Source of the DNA: Aerococcaceae bacterium NML190073
GTDB taxonomy: Bacteria > Bacillota > Bacilli > Lactobacillales > Aerococcaceae
Length of the DNA stretch: 64,000 nucleotides
Assembly (NCBI GenBank): GCA_026131555.1
Contig: JAMXJH010000002.1
Span: forward strand, 62,001 to 126,000
Direction of reading: 5' to 3'
Part shown: piece by piece, positions 51,194 through 60,416 of the stretch
Layout: every line of letters begins with the position of its first letter
Position numbering within the stretch: position 1 is the first letter of the stretch
Notes under the pieces: model-generated
What the model saw: only the letters and a program-made list of their open reading frames with translations
Told to the model about the DNA's origin: nothing
Database searches by the model: none
Position numbers and translations under genes: made by a program

Positions 51194-51955
51194 CTAACCT
51201 TTCAGAATATTCACGTATTGGCTATATTTATTGTAAAGTGTTTTAGATAATTTACTATCCGTAATTAGGTAATCGAAGTCTTTCGTTTGATAGAAGGTAA
51301 AAAAGTCAAATTTTTCAAATTTAAGGTGATCAACTAATAAATATTTCTTGAGCGATTTATCTAAAGCCATTGCTTGAATAATGCCTTCGGTGTCACTATA
51401 TGTTGCGATATTATTATCAGAAATAGCATTTGCGCTGATGAAAGCTTTGGAGAACTGCAGACTTGAAATACTATTCAAAGCAAGGTTTCCAACAAAGGCA
51501 CCGGTTATTTCTCTAAATTCTCCACCTATTAGGATAAGATCAATTGTTGGACTTGCCTTTAAGATATTAAAGACAGGCAAACTGTTGGTAATGACACGCA
51601 GTTTTTTAGATACAATTTTTCTAGCAAAACATTCCAATGTGGTTCCGGGACCGATAAAAATCGTTTCGCCGTTCTCGATTTGATGGTAGGCAATTTCTGC
51701 AATTTCTTCTTTTTCGATAATTTGCTCAGAGAGCTTTTCTAAATTAGATTTTTCGTGTTTATTGATGCGGTTCATATTGAGTGCTTTTGCACCACCATGA
51801 ACACGATTAATCAATTGTTGTTTAGCGAGTTCGTTTAAATCACGTTGAATGGTCATTTTTGTAACATTGCAGATTTCAACTAATTCCTCAACAGTAATGA
51901 AACCTTCTTGTTCTAGCAATGCCAGAATTTTATCTCTTCTTTCTGCTTTTAGCAT
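51194..51955 (-). CDS. DeoR-family transcriptional repressor of the sugar operon
   Basis: 253 residues. N-terminal winged HTH (MLKAERRDKILALLEQEGFI, then TVEELVEICNVTKMTIQRDL), followed by the DeoR signature VHGGAKAL and a C-terminal sugar-phosphate sensor domain (IFIGPGTTLECFARK near residue 95, the phosphate-binding GxGxT turn). It is transcribed away from the PTS operon across a 285-base region. DeoR proteins typically release DNA when a phosphorylated sugar intermediate binds; tagatose- or galactose-6-phosphate is likely here, by context. Start ATG 51955 has a GGAG-type site. Confidence 0.9.
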   Translation of the reverse strand: MLKAERRDKILALLEQEGFITVEELVEICNVTKMTIQRDLNELAKQQLINRVHGGAKALNMNRINKHEKSNLEKLSEQIIEKEEIAEIAYHQIENGETIFIGPGTTLECFARKIVSKKLRVITNSLPVFNILKASPTIDLILIGGEFREITGAFVGNLALNSISSLQFSKAFISANAISDNNIATYSDTEGIIQAMALDKSLKKYLLVDHLKFEKFDFFTFYQTKDFDYLITDSKLSKTLYNKYSQYVNILKG

Positions 51956-52142
51956 AATAATAGCTCCTTTCTATATGGAAATTGCTAATAACTGTCAATT
52001 GTGAGATGAGTAATTACAATAATGAGAATAAATGGAGTACAAGTCCATAATAACATGTGCGTTTTCCCACATAACATTGTACCACAGCAATAGATAAAAA
52101 AAAAACAACAAATAAAAACAACAAAAAATTACAAAAACTATG

Positions 52143-52171
52143 TTGACTATTGTTATTAAATGTTGTAAACT
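52143..52171 (+). promoter_or_regulatory. SigA-type promoter of the PTS operon with TTGT-rich operator
   Basis: -35 TTGACT (52143-52148), 17-base spacer, -10 TAAACT (52166-52171). The spacer contains TTGTTATTAAATGTTGT, and an upstream AACAACAAATAAAAACAACA (about 52104-52123) is the same motif on the other strand. These are likely DeoR-protein operators, as the repressor gene is divergent here. Confidence 0.65.
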
Positions 52172-52186
52172 AAACACATAATCTTA

Positions 52187-52200
52187 AGTAAGCGCTAACA
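52187..52200 (+). promoter_or_regulatory. CcpA binding site (cre)
   Basis: AGTAAGCGCTAACA matches the cre consensus TGWAARCGYTWWCA at all but the first position. It lies just downstream of the promoter, where CcpA would block transcription when preferred sugars are present. Confidence 0.75.
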
Positions 52201-52240
52201 AGATTAATGTTTTTATTATCAAAAAAAGAGGTAACGATTT

Positions 52241-52663
52241 ATGAGATTTTTGCTGATGAGTCATGGACCTATGGCGAAAAGTACGTTGGAGTCGGCTGAA
52301 ATGATTCTGGGTCAACAAGATACAGTTGATACTTTAGAAATACGAGTAGATTCAACGATTGAAACAACAGTTAAGGAAATTTTTGAGATTACTGATAAGT
52401 ACGATGAAGAAGAATGGTTAATTCTAACGGACATTATTGGTGGTACACCATTCAATTCAGCATATCGATATTTAGAGCATAATCCGAAATCATCTATTGT
52501 AGCCGGGTTCAATTTGCCAATGCTATTAGAAGTCTTTATGAGGGGTAGCTACCAGACAAAAGATGAGATTTTGGAATATGTGGAAAAAAGTAAGACAAAA
52601 ATTATTTCCGTCGTAAATTATCAAGCTCTTGAATCAACAGCGGCTGAAGATTTCGATTTATAA
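52241..52663 (+). CDS. PTS mannose-family IIA component
   Basis: 140 residues. Carries the phosphate from HPr to IIB. The phosphorylated His8 is in MRFLLMSHGPMAKSTLES; LTDIIGGTPFNSAYRYL is the other conserved block of the mannose-family IIA fold. It is a separate protein rather than a IIAB fusion. AAGAGGTAACG precedes the ATG. First gene of the operon and coupled with the IIB gene 16 bases downstream. Confidence 0.92.
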   Translation: MRFLLMSHGPMAKSTLESAEMILGQQDTVDTLEIRVDSTIETTVKEIFEITDKYDEEEWLILTDIIGGTPFNSAYRYLEHNPKSSIVAGFNLPMLLEVFMRGSYQTKDEILEYVEKSKTKIISVVNYQALESTAAEDFDL

Positions 52664-52679
52664 GGGAGGAGGGGAAAAG

Positions 52680-53150
52680 ATGGCAATAGAACTAGTAAGA
52701 ATTGATGATCGTCTAATCCACGGTCAGGTTGCAACGACATGGACGCGTAATTTTGACATTGAGCAGATTCTTATCGTGAATGACGAAGCAAAGAATGATC
52801 CGGTGCAACATGCGGTAGCAAATTTTGCTGTACCAGAAGGCGTTAAAGTAATGATTTTTGGGGTCAAACAATTTGCGGAAGTGATGAAGAAAAGCGCAAT
52901 AAAGAAACGTACAATGTTATTATTTACGAATCCGCTGGATATTAAGTTTTTAGTGGATGAAGGATTGTCAATTTCTGAAGTGAATGCAGGAGGTATGCGA
53001 TTCCGTGAGGGACGGCGACGCCTTGAGAAAGCAGTTTCGGTTACTGATGAAGAGCACCAAGCATTTCTGGATTTAATCGAAAAAGGGATTCATATTAATG
53101 TTCAAATGGTTCCGAAAGATCCACGTGTTGATTACAAGACACTTGTGTAA
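52680..53150 (+). CDS. PTS mannose-family IIB component
   Basis: 156 residues from ATG 52680, with GGGAGGAGGGGA upstream. His14 in RIDDRLIHGQVATTW is the phosphorylated residue. It passes the phosphate to the sugar during transport through IIC/IID. Length and motifs fit the sorbose/mannose IIB family (VNAGGMRFREGRR near residue 100). The nearest relatives by pattern are sugar-amine and galactosamine transporters, but substrate cannot be read from this protein. Confidence 0.92.
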   Translation: MAIELVRIDDRLIHGQVATTWTRNFDIEQILIVNDEAKNDPVQHAVANFAVPEGVKVMIFGVKQFAEVMKKSAIKKRTMLLFTNPLDIKFLVDEGLSISEVNAGGMRFREGRRRLEKAVSVTDEEHQAFLDLIEKGIHINVQMVPKDPRVDYKTLV

Positions 53151-53216
53151 AATTTAAGTCAATTAGCGCAAAGATTTTCTTTGCAAATACAAAAAATTAG
53201 AAAGGAGATAATAGCA

Positions 53217-54020
53217 ATGCTATTTAAGGCTTTAATTGTGGCGATTTGGGCGGGTTTTTGTGCGCTTGACCAATTCGGACCACACTTAGGATTTCGTAAG
53301 CCATTGCTAGCTGGTGTCGTAGTAGGTTTCTTATTGGGCGATCCTGTCCAAGGCTTAATCATCGCAGGGACACTCGAGTTAATGTGGCTAGGTACAAACA
53401 ACGTAGGAGCGTATCAACCACCTGATGTCATTTCTGGTGCTGTAGTAGGAGTAGCGATTGGTATTTTATCAGGAGGTGGAGAAGAAGCGGGGATTGCAGT
53501 TGCGATTCCGGTAGCACTTTTGGTGCAACAGTTGAGTATGGTTGTTATGACAACTAACGTATCTCTTGTTCACGCAGCGGATAAAGTCGTTCAATCGGGA
53601 GAATTTGGGAAGATTGATAAATTACAGTATACAGGAGGACTTTTCTTCTTCCTAAGTAGAGCAATTCCGGTGTTTATCGCTGTATTCCTTGGAGCACCGG
53701 CAGTTGAAGCAGTCTTGAAAGTTATTCCGCCGTTTGTATTGGCAGGTCTCGGTATCGCTTCTAAACTAATTCCGGCAGTTGGTTTAGCAATGTTGCTTTC
53801 TATGATGCTTAAGAAAAATATGTGGGTGTTCTTAACATTAGGATTTGCCTTGGCAACATTCTTGAATGTTCCAACAATTGGTGTAGCGATTTTTGCACTT
53901 TGTGCGGCTGTTTTATACGATATTATGATGAATAATGGTAGTGGAGAAAAAGTTGAAAACACCTCTGATGAAACAGTTGGAGTTGTAGTTGCCGAAGGGG
54001 AAGGAGAGTTTGATTTATAA
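53217..54020 (+). CDS. PTS mannose-family IIC membrane component
   Basis: 267 residues from ATG 53217 (AAAGGAGA). Multi-pass permease; the conserved segments GTLELMWLGTNNVGAYQPPD (the family signature GTLEL-x(4)-NVGA) and PVALLVQQLSMVVMT are clear, followed by three more membrane helices. With IID it forms the sugar channel. The last base of the stop overlaps the IID ATG (TAATG). A short acidic cytosolic tail (EKVENTSDETV) is present. Confidence 0.93.
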   Translation: MLFKALIVAIWAGFCALDQFGPHLGFRKPLLAGVVVGFLLGDPVQGLIIAGTLELMWLGTNNVGAYQPPDVISGAVVGVAIGILSGGGEEAGIAVAIPVALLVQQLSMVVMTTNVSLVHAADKVVQSGEFGKIDKLQYTGGLFFFLSRAIPVFIAVFLGAPAVEAVLKVIPPFVLAGLGIASKLIPAVGLAMLLSMMLKKNMWVFLTLGFALATFLNVPTIGVAIFALCAAVLYDIMMNNGSGEKVENTSDETVGVVVAEGEGEFDL

Positions 54021-54829
54021 TGACCAACAAAATTCAGAAAAAAGATCTGGACAAAATGTTTTGGCGTTCGCAAATGATCCAGTTCTCTCACAACTACGAA
54101 CGCTTGCAAAGTTTGAGTACACTTTTTGCGCTCACACCTGTGTTAAAAAGACTCTATGCAGACCGACCACTTGAAGAAAGAGTGAATGCTCAGAAGCGTC
54201 ACCTAGAATTTTTCAACAGTCATCCGGTTCTCATCCCGTTTATCCTTGGGGTGACTACAGCTTTGGAAGAAGAAACTGAAGAACACGAAAAGGAATCGGT
54301 GATTGCAGTTAAAACAAGCATGATGGGACCATTAGCCGGTTTAGGAGACAGTCTTTTGAACTTTACTTGGTTCCCGATTGCTGGAAGTATCGGTGCATCT
54401 TTTGCGATTCAGGGCAATTTTATCGGACCTATCTTGATGTTCTTGATGATTAACTTGCTATACTTCCCTTTGAAATATTATGGTATCCATTTAGGTTACA
54501 AAAAAGGTAAAGATATTTTAACTTCATCAAGTGGTAAAAAAATACTTAACCGAATTACTACTTCAGCAAACGTACTGGGGGTAATGGTTGCAGGAGCATT
54601 GATTACATCAACAGTCAAAGTGAAGCTAGGATTACAATTCGGTGAAGGAGAAGGTGCGATTCAAATTCAGGAAATGTTGGATAAAGTAATACCTAATCTA
54701 TTGCCATTGTTACTGACGATCGTCTGTCTATATCTCATGAAGAAATGGAATGGAAAACATGTTGTGGCAATGATCTTTACATTGATTGGTTTAGGGATTG
54801 TACTCGCTTATTTTGGAATTTTAGTTTAA
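54020..54829 (+). CDS. PTS mannose-family IID membrane component
   Basis: 269 residues, overlapping IIC by one base. Starts MTNKIQKKDLDKMFWRSQMI; family motifs include NYERLQSLSTLFALTPVLKR and MGPLAGLGDSLLNFTWFPI (the IID signature GPLAGxGDS). Single N-terminal soluble part plus a C-terminal membrane region (about 110-150, 165-185, 230-265). Required with IIC for uptake. A hairpin follows before the sulfatase gene. Confidence 0.93.
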   Translation: MTNKIQKKDLDKMFWRSQMIQFSHNYERLQSLSTLFALTPVLKRLYADRPLEERVNAQKRHLEFFNSHPVLIPFILGVTTALEEETEEHEKESVIAVKTSMMGPLAGLGDSLLNFTWFPIAGSIGASFAIQGNFIGPILMFLMINLLYFPLKYYGIHLGYKKGKDILTSSSGKKILNRITTSANVLGVMVAGALITSTVKVKLGLQFGEGEGAIQIQEMLDKVIPNLLPLLLTIVCLYLMKKWNGKHVVAMIFTLIGLGIVLAYFGILV

Positions 54830-54836
54830 TCTGGAA

Positions 54837-54863
54837 AGAGTGGGGCAGTGATGTTCCCACTCT
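54837..54863 (+). other. Hairpin between PTS genes and sulfatase
   Basis: Eight-base stem AGAGTGGG / CCCACTCT around an 11-base loop, followed by weak T runs. Could be a partial terminator that lowers expression of the downstream enzyme genes. Confidence 0.6.
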
Positions 54864-54890
54864 GAATTATTTTACATTTGGAGGGATTAC

Positions 54891-56369
54891 ATGCGTACCA
54901 TATTAGTATTGATGGATACTTTAAGAAAAGATTTTCTATCCAGCTATAATAACGAAACATTCGTTAAGACGCCTAATTTAGATGCTTTTTCAGAAGATGC
55001 CATTACTTTTGATAATCACTTTATTGGTTCGACGCCATGTATGCCGGCTAGAAGAGACTTGATGACGGGACGACTTAACTTTTTGGAGCGTTCTTGGGGG
55101 CCGATTGAACCTTTCGACGTTACCTTGCCGAAAGTTTTGCAAAAACACGATGTCTTTTCTCATTTAACAACCGACCACACACATTATTTCCGATTAGGTG
55201 GGGAAGGTTATATCAATCAGTTTATTACTTGGGATTTTCACAGAGGTCAAGAAGGTGATCCCTGGGTTTCTAGACTCAGAGATCCGGAATGGATGCCAGA
55301 GCAATACCATGGCAAATTAAGAAAGCAGTATCAGGCGAATCGGGAAACCTGGCATGAGAATGAGGATGCGTATCCAACGCCTCGTACGTTTAAGTCTGCA
55401 TGTGATTGGCTAGAGGAAAACAAAGATGAAGATAATTTCTTTATCCAAGTTGAAGTGTTTGATCCTCACGAACCCTTTGATGTACCTAACAAATATATGG
55501 GAATGTATGATGGCACGTATACAGGACCATATTTTGAAACGCCAAACTATGGTGCGGTTGATGTTCCTGAAGAGGCTGTGGATTATATTCGGAAAAGATA
55601 TGCAGCCTTGATGACAATGACGGATGTCCATTTCGGACGCTTGATTGATAAGCTGAAAGAACTTAACATGTATGAAGATACATTGATTATTGTTACTTCT
55701 GACCATGGTTATTTTTTAGGCGAACGCGAATTGTTCGGTAAAAATTATATGCATAATTTTAACGAAATAGCGGCGATTCCGTTATATGTGAAGGACCCAC
55801 AAAATAGGCTTGCAGGTAAAAGGATTTCAACGGTCACACAGAATATAGATGTAATGCCAACAGTATTGGATTACTTTGGTGTAGATATTCCAAGTGAAGT
55901 GAGAGGAGAATCGTGGTTACCTTTGATTGAAGGGAGAGCAAGGGAAGAACGTCTTGCTTTGTACGGCGCTCACGGAATTACAATGAATATTACGGACGGG
56001 AAATACACATATTTCCGAGCACCGAATGATGAGAACAAACCTCTATTTGAGTATGCCGGCATTCCGACAACTATTAGACACTATCTCGGGGAAAATAATC
56101 CTAAAGAAATTGAAATGGGAAGATTTTTAGCGAGAACAGATTTTCCAGTATATAAGGTGCCGATTGAGAAAGCAGCAATTCTAGATGGGTTGCCAGATAT
56201 GAGTGAGTTTACAAAAGATAGTTTATTATTTGATATAGAGAATGACCCACTTCAGCAACATCCAATTCAAGATGAAGTTTTGGAAAGAAAGATGTGCGAT
56301 CTTCTGATGAAGGAATTAGCACGTCACGAAGCTCCTGAAGAACAATTGGATAGACTATCACTGAGATAG
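54891..56369 (+). CDS. Cytoplasmic Cys-type sulfatase
   Basis: 492 residues. The modification motif is STPCMPARRDLMTGR: Cys50 in C-x-P-x-R is converted to formylglycine, then acts as the nucleophile. N-terminal MDTLRKD carries a metal ligand Asp; DPHEPFD and TSDHGYFLGE (metal-site Asp/His) are further active-site blocks. There is no signal peptide, so it acts in the cytoplasm on imported substrate. Neighbours are a PTS and galactose-6-phosphate enzymes, so a sulfated galactose-type sugar phosphate is the likely substrate, by inference. GGAGGG precedes the ATG. Confidence 0.9.
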   Translation: MRTILVLMDTLRKDFLSSYNNETFVKTPNLDAFSEDAITFDNHFIGSTPCMPARRDLMTGRLNFLERSWGPIEPFDVTLPKVLQKHDVFSHLTTDHTHYFRLGGEGYINQFITWDFHRGQEGDPWVSRLRDPEWMPEQYHGKLRKQYQANRETWHENEDAYPTPRTFKSACDWLEENKDEDNFFIQVEVFDPHEPFDVPNKYMGMYDGTYTGPYFETPNYGAVDVPEEAVDYIRKRYAALMTMTDVHFGRLIDKLKELNMYEDTLIIVTSDHGYFLGERELFGKNYMHNFNEIAAIPLYVKDPQNRLAGKRISTVTQNIDVMPTVLDYFGVDIPSEVRGESWLPLIEGRAREERLALYGAHGITMNITDGKYTYFRAPNDENKPLFEYAGIPTTIRHYLGENNPKEIEMGRFLARTDFPVYKVPIEKAAILDGLPDMSEFTKDSLLFDIENDPLQQHPIQDEVLERKMCDLLMKELARHEAPEEQLDRLSLR

Positions 56370-56374
56370 GTGAG

Positions 56375-56396
56375 AGGCTGGGGTTACCAGCCTTTT
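56375..56396 (+). terminator. Terminator after sulfatase
   Basis: Seven-base stem AGGCTGG / CCAGCCT with a five-base loop followed by TTTAATT. Only six bases after the sulfatase stop; likely partial, because maturase genes follow. Confidence 0.6.
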
Positions 56397-56419
56397 AATT
56401 GTAGTTAGGATTGTACAAT

Positions 56420-57532
56420 ATGAAAAAAGTTTCAGTTTTAATAAAACCTGCTTCGTCGCATTGTAATTTACGTTGCAAATATTGCTTCTATGCTAATGTG
56501 TGCTCTTTAAGAGAAGTCGGATCTTTCGGGAATATGAGTAAGGATACCGTTGAAGATATGATTCGAAATTTATTTGAGGATTTGGTAGATGGCGATGAGC
56601 TTACTTTGGCTTTTCAGGGTGGGGAACCAACTTTAGCAGGTATAAAGTACTATAAAAATTTAATCAATGTCGTCCAGCAGCAATCCAAATGTGTGAAAGT
56701 CAATTATTCTCTTCAAACGAATGGTACGCTGATTACAAACGAATGGTGTGAATTATTTAAGGAGCACAAATTTTTAATCGGCTTATCAATTGATGGTTGT
56801 AAGGAGTTTCATGACTTAAATCGAGTGGATACTAGAGGTGAGGGTACTTTTGACAAGATTCTGGAAGCAAAACAATTATTTGATGAGTATGAAATTAATT
56901 ATAATATTTTATGTGTAGTCACAAATGCTTTAGCTAAAGAATATAAGAAAGTATACTGTTTTTTGAGAGATCATAATATCAAGTACGTACAATTTATTCC
57001 ATGTATAGGCAAGTTGGATAGTAATTCAAGAACGAAATATCAATTAACTCCCAGACGCTTCTATTTGTTCTATTCAAAGATGTTTAAGTTTTGGTTTGAA
57101 GATTTATTACAGGGTCGCTACATTAGCATCAAGTTATTCGATGATTTGTTCAACTTGTTTGTCAACAAAGAAGTGAATGCTTGTGGGTTGGTTGGGAATT
57201 GCCAAATTCAATTTGTCATTGAAGGAGATGGCAGTGTGTATCCTTGTGATTTTTACGTACTGGATGAATGGAAGTTGGGGAATATTAGAGAACAAGGCCT
57301 GAAGGAATTATTACTTAGCAAGCGTTCTAGAGAATTTTTATGTCGTCCAAAAGAGTGGAGCGATGAATGTGAGCGCTGTCCGTTTGTTTCTATTTGTCGA
57401 GGTGGGTGTAGAAGAATGACAGATGTGATGTTCATTGACAAAAAAACGAATAACTGCGCTTACCAAAAGTTATTAAAGTTATTTATGTCTCATGTTGATG
57501 AGATTTTGCATACTTTAGGTAAAATATATTGA
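56420..57532 (+). CDS. Anaerobic sulfatase-maturating enzyme (anSME), radical SAM/SPASM
   Basis: 370 residues from ATG 56420 (AGGA at 56407-56410); TTG 56411 is less likely. The radical SAM cluster is SSHCNLRCKYCFY (Cys15, Cys19, Cys22). GGEPTLAG and SIDGCKEFHD are further SAM-fold blocks. The SPASM/auxiliary cluster Cys set near the C-terminus (ACGLVGNCQIQ; CDFYVLDE; CERCPFVSICRGGCRR) matches anSME. It oxidises the sulfatase Cys to formylglycine without oxygen, using SAM. It lies just downstream of the sulfatase, its expected target. Confidence 0.9.
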   Translation: MKKVSVLIKPASSHCNLRCKYCFYANVCSLREVGSFGNMSKDTVEDMIRNLFEDLVDGDELTLAFQGGEPTLAGIKYYKNLINVVQQQSKCVKVNYSLQTNGTLITNEWCELFKEHKFLIGLSIDGCKEFHDLNRVDTRGEGTFDKILEAKQLFDEYEINYNILCVVTNALAKEYKKVYCFLRDHNIKYVQFIPCIGKLDSNSRTKYQLTPRRFYLFYSKMFKFWFEDLLQGRYISIKLFDDLFNLFVNKEVNACGLVGNCQIQFVIEGDGSVYPCDFYVLDEWKLGNIREQGLKELLLSKRSREFLCRPKEWSDECERCPFVSICRGGCRRMTDVMFIDKKTNNCAYQKLLKLFMSHVDEILHTLGKIY

Positions 57533-57549
57533 TTTTTGAGGAAGCTAAA

Positions 57550-58410
57550 ATGAGTAAAGAGGTACAAATTAAAGGGCATGTTTTTAATATGGGAGATCAG
57601 TATCAAGAAGGTGTTCCATTTGATAGAGAAAGTCCTGTTTGTGAAGTAGAAATTCAAGATTTTATGATATGTGATACACCGGTGACAAATGCTGAATTTC
57701 AAAAGTTTATCGTAGAAACTGGTTACGTTACGGATGCTGAAAAGTTCGGTTGGAGTTCAGTTTTCTATCTCCTTATTCCAGAGATTCACAGAGAGGAATA
57801 TACAATGTTAGGAAGAACACCCTGGTGGTTAGCTGTTGAAGGAGCGAAATGGGACAAACCGGAAGGGCCTAGCAGTAATATCGTTGATAGAATGGATCAT
57901 CCTGTTGTGCATGTTTCTCGAAATGATGCACTTGCGTATTGTAAATGGGCGGGAATGAGATTACCTACTGAAGCAGAGTGGGAGTTTGCAGCTCGTGGAG
58001 GAAACACGCAAAGATTTCCTTGGGGAGATGAACTGGAACCGAACGGACAATTTATGGCGAATACATGGCAAGGGGATTTCCCGAATGAGAATACACAAAA
58101 GGATGGTTACTTGGGAACTGCTCCGGTGTATACATATTCAGCCAATAATTATGGACTATATCAAATGATTGGTAATGTTTGGGAATGGTGTAGCAATCCA
58201 TCAGGGATATCCTTAAATACTTTTAATATAAAATCAGCGGAAGATTTTTGGAAAGAAAACGAGACCTATTCGGATAGTGAGTATGCGATACGTGGCGGTT
58301 CGTTCTTGTGTCATGCGAGTTATTGCAATAGATACAGGGTTGCAGCGCGAAATGCGAATACGGCAAGTTCAACAAGTAGCAATCTAGGTTTTAGATGTGT
58401 GAAAAATTAA
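57550..58410 (+). CDS. Formylglycine-generating enzyme (FGE/SUMF1 family), O2-dependent
   Basis: 286 residues from ATG 57550 (GAGGA upstream). The FGE fold is clear: CDTPVTNAEFQKFIVETGY, DHPVVHVSRNDALAYCKWAG, MRLPTEAEWEFAARGG, NVWEWC. The C-terminal active site RGGSFLCHASYCNRYRVAAR has both catalytic cysteines (Cys254, Cys259) equivalent to Cys336/Cys341 of human FGE; SNLGFRC ends the protein. Both cysteines present means a true copper/oxygen-dependent maturase, not merely an EgtB-like relative. It follows the anSME gene directly, so the sulfatase has two alternative maturases. Confidence 0.88.
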   Translation: MSKEVQIKGHVFNMGDQYQEGVPFDRESPVCEVEIQDFMICDTPVTNAEFQKFIVETGYVTDAEKFGWSSVFYLLIPEIHREEYTMLGRTPWWLAVEGAKWDKPEGPSSNIVDRMDHPVVHVSRNDALAYCKWAGMRLPTEAEWEFAARGGNTQRFPWGDELEPNGQFMANTWQGDFPNENTQKDGYLGTAPVYTYSANNYGLYQMIGNVWEWCSNPSGISLNTFNIKSAEDFWKENETYSDSEYAIRGGSFLCHASYCNRYRVAARNANTASSTSSNLGFRCVKN

Positions 58411-58473
58411 AAATTATTTCCGCAAAAAATCTGAAATAGATGAAGAATAATGGAATGAAAAGGAGATAAAAAA

Positions 58474-58899
58474 ATGACAGTGATTATCGGTGCTGATAAA
58501 GCAGGAACAGAATTGAAAGAAGTTGTCAAAAATTATCTTATTGAAATCGGTCAAGAAGTAATGGATGTGAGTGAAGCAGGATACGATTTTGTCGACACGA
58601 CGCTTGCTGTGGCAACAGCAGTTCAAGTCAATGACGATAATTTAGGTATTGTAATTGATGCTTATGGAGTAGGGTCTTTCATGACGGCTACCAAGATAAA
58701 AGGAATGGTAGCTGCTGCCGTTTCAGACGAACGTTCAGCATATATGACACGTGCACATAACAATTCACGTATGATTACGATGGGCTCTGAAATTGTTGGA
58801 CCGGGTGTTGCCAAGAATATTGCAAAAGGATTTGTTGAAGGTGACTACGATGGAGGGCGACATCAAATCCGTGTAGATATGCTTAACAAAATGTGTTAA
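58474..58899 (+). CDS. lacA: Galactose-6-phosphate isomerase, LacA subunit
   Basis: 141 residues, normal for LacA. RpiB/LacAB fold: [18 protein letters not shown], then [20 protein letters not shown] and [15 protein letters not shown]. LacA and LacB form the heteromeric isomerase that turns galactose 6-phosphate into tagatose 6-phosphate. The Cys/Gly loop 'GVGSFMTA' differs from LacB as expected for the non-catalytic subunit. AAAAGGAGA precedes the ATG; lacB follows after 20 bases. Confidence 0.88.
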   Translation: MTVIIGADKAGTELKEVVKNYLIEIGQEVMDVSEAGYDFVDTTLAVATAVQVNDDNLGIVIDAYGVGSFMTATKIKGMVAAAVSDERSAYMTRAHNNSRMITMGSEIVGPGVAKNIAKGFVEGDYDGGRHQIRVDMLNKMC

Positions 58900-58919
58900 T
58901 GTAAAAAGGAGGATATAGA

Positions 58920-59435
58920 ATGAAAATTGCTGTAGGTTGTGATCATATTGTAACAAATGACAAAATCGCTGTGGTCGATTATTTGAAAACTAAAGGTTAT
59001 GAAGTAATCGACTGTGGCACATATGATAATGTTCGCACACACTATCCGATTTTTGGCAAAAAAGTTGGTGAGGCAGTAACAAGTGGTGAAGCAGACTTGG
59101 GAGTGTGCATTTGTGGAACGGGGGTAGGCATTAATAATGCAGTCAATAAAGTTCCGGGTATACGTTCAGCGCTTGTACGTGACATGACATCGGCTATTTA
59201 TGCTAGAGAAGAATTGAATGCTAATGTCATCGGATTCGGTGGTAAAATCACAGGTGGTTTGCTAATGACAGACATTATCGAAGCCTTTATTCATGCGGAA
59301 TATAAACCAACCGAAGAAAATAAAAAATTAATTGAAAAAATTACCCACATTGAAACGCTCAATCAATGTCAAGCTGATCCGCGCTTCTTTGATGAATTTC
59401 TTGCTAAGTGGGAACGTGGTGAATACCACGACTAA
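58920..59435 (+). CDS. lacB: Galactose-6-phosphate isomerase, LacB subunit
   Basis: 171 residues, normal for LacB. Typical blocks: [60 protein letters not shown] (the sugar-phosphate binding loop with catalytic-type Cys) and the C-terminal LacB extension ending [10 protein letters not shown]. Works with LacA. AAAGGAGGA upstream. Confidence 0.92.
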   Translation: MKIAVGCDHIVTNDKIAVVDYLKTKGYEVIDCGTYDNVRTHYPIFGKKVGEAVTSGEADLGVCICGTGVGINNAVNKVPGIRSALVRDMTSAIYAREELNANVIGFGGKITGGLLMTDIIEAFIHAEYKPTEENKKLIEKITHIETLNQCQADPRFFDEFLAKWERGEYHD

Positions 59436-59447
59436 GGAGGCTTAAGT

Positions 59448-60380
59448 ATGATTCTTACAGTGACAATGAATCCTTCGGTTGATATTGCTTATCAATTAGA
59501 AGGATTAAAGCTGGATACGGTTAATCGAGTATCTGAAACATATAAAACACCAGGCGGTAAAGGACTTAATGTAGCGCGTGTATTAACTCAGCTTGGTGAC
59601 AGAGTTATTGCGAGTGGTTTACTAGGTGGAAAAATAGGGGAGTTTATCGAAAGAGAATTGGATAAAGTAGCTATTGAACATTCTTTCTATAAAATTTCTG
59701 GTGAAACTCGAAATTGTGTAGCTATTTTACACGGGGGGCAGCAAACAGAAATTTTAGAGCAAGGACCAACGGTAAGTGAAATTGAATGGCAAGGATTTCT
59801 TAAACATTTCGAGGATTTGCTTCCAACATTGGATATTGTGACTATTTCAGGAAGCCTTCCTAAAGGAATTGCTTCAGACTTCTATGCACGTATGGTTTCT
59901 TTATGTAATAATCATCAGATACCGGTAGTTTTGGATTGCTCAGGCGTAGCGCTTGTAAATGCATTAAAAGCAGATACGAAACCAACAGTTATCAAACCTA
60001 ACACTGAAGAATTATCACAGATTTTGGGAGAGGAAGTAACCGGCGATATCAAAGTGCTCAAAGAAGCGCTTTCGCGGGATATCTTCTCTGGAATTGAATG
60101 GGTGATTGTGTCACTGGGTGCAAAAGGTGCGTTTGCTAAACATTTCGATAAGTATTACAAGGTGAATATTCCTAGAATTTCAGTCGTAAATCCGGTGGGT
60201 TCAGGAGACTCAACCGTTGCGGGCATTACATCTGCTTTACTGAAGAAAGAATCTGATGCTGATTTATTGAAGAAGGCAAATGTATTAGGTATGTTGAATG
60301 CACAAGAAAAGCAGACAGGGCATGTAAACTTGAGCAACTTTGATACATTATTCAATGAAATTGAAGTGATAGAAGTCTAA
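59448..60380 (+). CDS. lacC: Tagatose-6-phosphate kinase
   Basis: 310 residues. PfkB family: [34 protein letters not shown] and the C-terminal anion-hole signature [13 protein letters not shown] with catalytic Asp. It makes tagatose 1,6-bisphosphate from tagatose 6-phosphate and ATP; position after lacAB argues for LacC over 1-phosphofructokinase. LacD aldolase is not in this window, so the last step must come from elsewhere or from a broad-specificity aldolase. AAGGAGG precedes the ATG. Confidence 0.88.
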   Translation: MILTVTMNPSVDIAYQLEGLKLDTVNRVSETYKTPGGKGLNVARVLTQLGDRVIASGLLGGKIGEFIERELDKVAIEHSFYKISGETRNCVAILHGGQQTEILEQGPTVSEIEWQGFLKHFEDLLPTLDIVTISGSLPKGIASDFYARMVSLCNNHQIPVVLDCSGVALVNALKADTKPTVIKPNTEELSQILGEEVTGDIKVLKEALSRDIFSGIEWVIVSLGAKGAFAKHFDKYYKVNIPRISVVNPVGSGDSTVAGITSALLKKESDADLLKKANVLGMLNAQEKQTGHVNLSNFDTLFNEIEVIEV

Positions 60381-60416
60381 TGAAAGTTTGCGATGTGTAG
60401 AAGGAGATAAATATCC

